A DNA stretch of 15,783 nt, from positions 1-15,783 of the forward strand of contig CAJYHD010000085.1 of assembly GCA_913773715.1 (NCBI GenBank), given 5' to 3'. A model generated the notes under the pieces. That model was given only the letters and a program-made list of their open reading frames with translations, was not told where the DNA came from and did not search any database. Both the position numbers and the translations under genes were made by a program. Positions 15,654-15,783 of the stretch are shown in pieces; the stretch's first letter is position 1; each line of letters begins with the position of its first letter. The stretch comes from an uncultured Sphingobium sp. (GTDB lineage: Bacteria > Pseudomonadota > Alphaproteobacteria > Sphingomonadales > Sphingomonadaceae).

Positions 15654-15671
15654 TCAATGAGTCCTGACCCT
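15652..15671 (-). repeat. Right terminal inverted repeat of the insertion sequence
   Basis: The reverse complement of this stretch begins AGGGTCAGGACTC and pairs with the left end at 19 of 20 positions. Confidence 0.85.
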
Positions 15672-15783
15672 AGGCTTGATTCCGTCCGTCAAGACGGGTG
15701 CTCTCGTCGCGATATACCCGCAGCAGTGATCGCCGGCGACAAGCGGTTGTCGAGCCCCTTCATTGATCTTGAACGACTTCTTC

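Larger units (their letters stand above)
14837..15669 (+). mobile_element. IS5-family insertion sequence, IS427-like group, about 833 bp
   Basis: A two-frame DDE transposase is flanked by near-perfect inverted repeats, and the length fits the IS427 group of IS5. Boundaries are uncertain by about 3 bases. The limits given assume that CGAG (14833-14836) and CTAG (15670-15673) are the mismatched copies of a 4-base target duplication. All catalytic residues and both ends are present, so it may still be active. It lies 490 bases beyond the priming-transferase gene at the edge of the polysaccharide locus. Confidence 0.85.

Noticed and set aside
15682..15698. Inverted repeat CCGTC/GACGG right of the insertion sequence as a terminator or attachment site
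   Set aside because: Five pairs in GC-rich DNA without a T-run or a second copy is at chance level.
15674..15783. Short open frames on the minus strand entering from the right edge, which could be a gene end cut by the insertion sequence
   Set aside because: At least two frames stay open for 25-40 codons, neither gives a recognisable sequence, and the window ends too soon to choose.
1..15783. CRISPR arrays, tRNA or rRNA genes, defence modules and riboswitches
   Set aside because: No regularly spaced repeats, no cloverleaf or rRNA-like stretches, and no defence-related domains were seen on either strand.

Overview
The window looks like an exopolysaccharide or capsule biosynthesis and export locus of a high-GC alphaproteobacterium, most plausibly a sphingomonad. 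This rests on gene content and composition only: a GumC/Wzc-type co-polymerase, a short Wza-type lipoprotein, O-antigen-ligase-type membrane proteins, frequent GTG/TTG starts and an IS5-family (IS427-like) element. No taxonomic marker gene is present. The first 180 bases are about 78% GC by count and hold the 3' end of an unidentified + strand gene. The next 180 bases fall to about 56% GC, so the window opens on an apparent boundary between chromosomal backbone and the polysaccharide locus.

The locus has three transcription blocks. Block 1 runs leftwards from about 8.07 kb to 0.2 kb: FkbM-type methyltransferase, Tat-exported right-handed beta-helix protein, O-antigen-ligase/Wzy-type membrane protein, outer-membrane export lipoprotein, polysaccharide co-polymerase fused to a BY-kinase, and a membrane-anchored TPR protein with a beta-rich C-terminal domain. 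Block 2 runs rightwards from 8.2 to 13.1 kb: Wzx-type flippase, glycosyltransferase, a second Wzy-like polytopic protein, and a second glycosyltransferase. Block 3 is a single leftward gene (13.06-14.35 kb) for the priming undecaprenyl-phosphate sugar phosphotransferase. It converges on block 2 and overlaps its last gene tail to tail by 44 bp.

Together these genes cover the main steps of a Wzx/Wzy-dependent pathway. The priming enzyme loads the first sugar on undecaprenyl phosphate, two glycosyltransferases extend the repeat unit, the flippase turns it across the membrane, and one or both Wzy candidates polymerise it. The co-polymerase/kinase controls length and the OPX lipoprotein exports the chain. 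The methyltransferase may decorate the polymer, and the beta-helix protein may cleave or bind it. Nucleotide-sugar synthesis genes and further glycosyltransferases are absent, so the locus either continues elsewhere or makes a simple repeat unit.

To the right (14.35-15.78 kb) lie a noncoding stretch with an AT-rich core and a perfect 14-bp palindrome, then a complete-looking IS5/IS427-type insertion sequence. Its transposase is split into two frames joined by an A-AAA-AAG slippery site. I did not find a wholly novel system. The least standard parts are the two polymerase candidates in divergent operons, the beta-helix protein with a tryptophan-rich tail, the TPR/beta-domain protein, the hexamer-repeat tyrosine tail, and the palindromic target of the insertion sequence.
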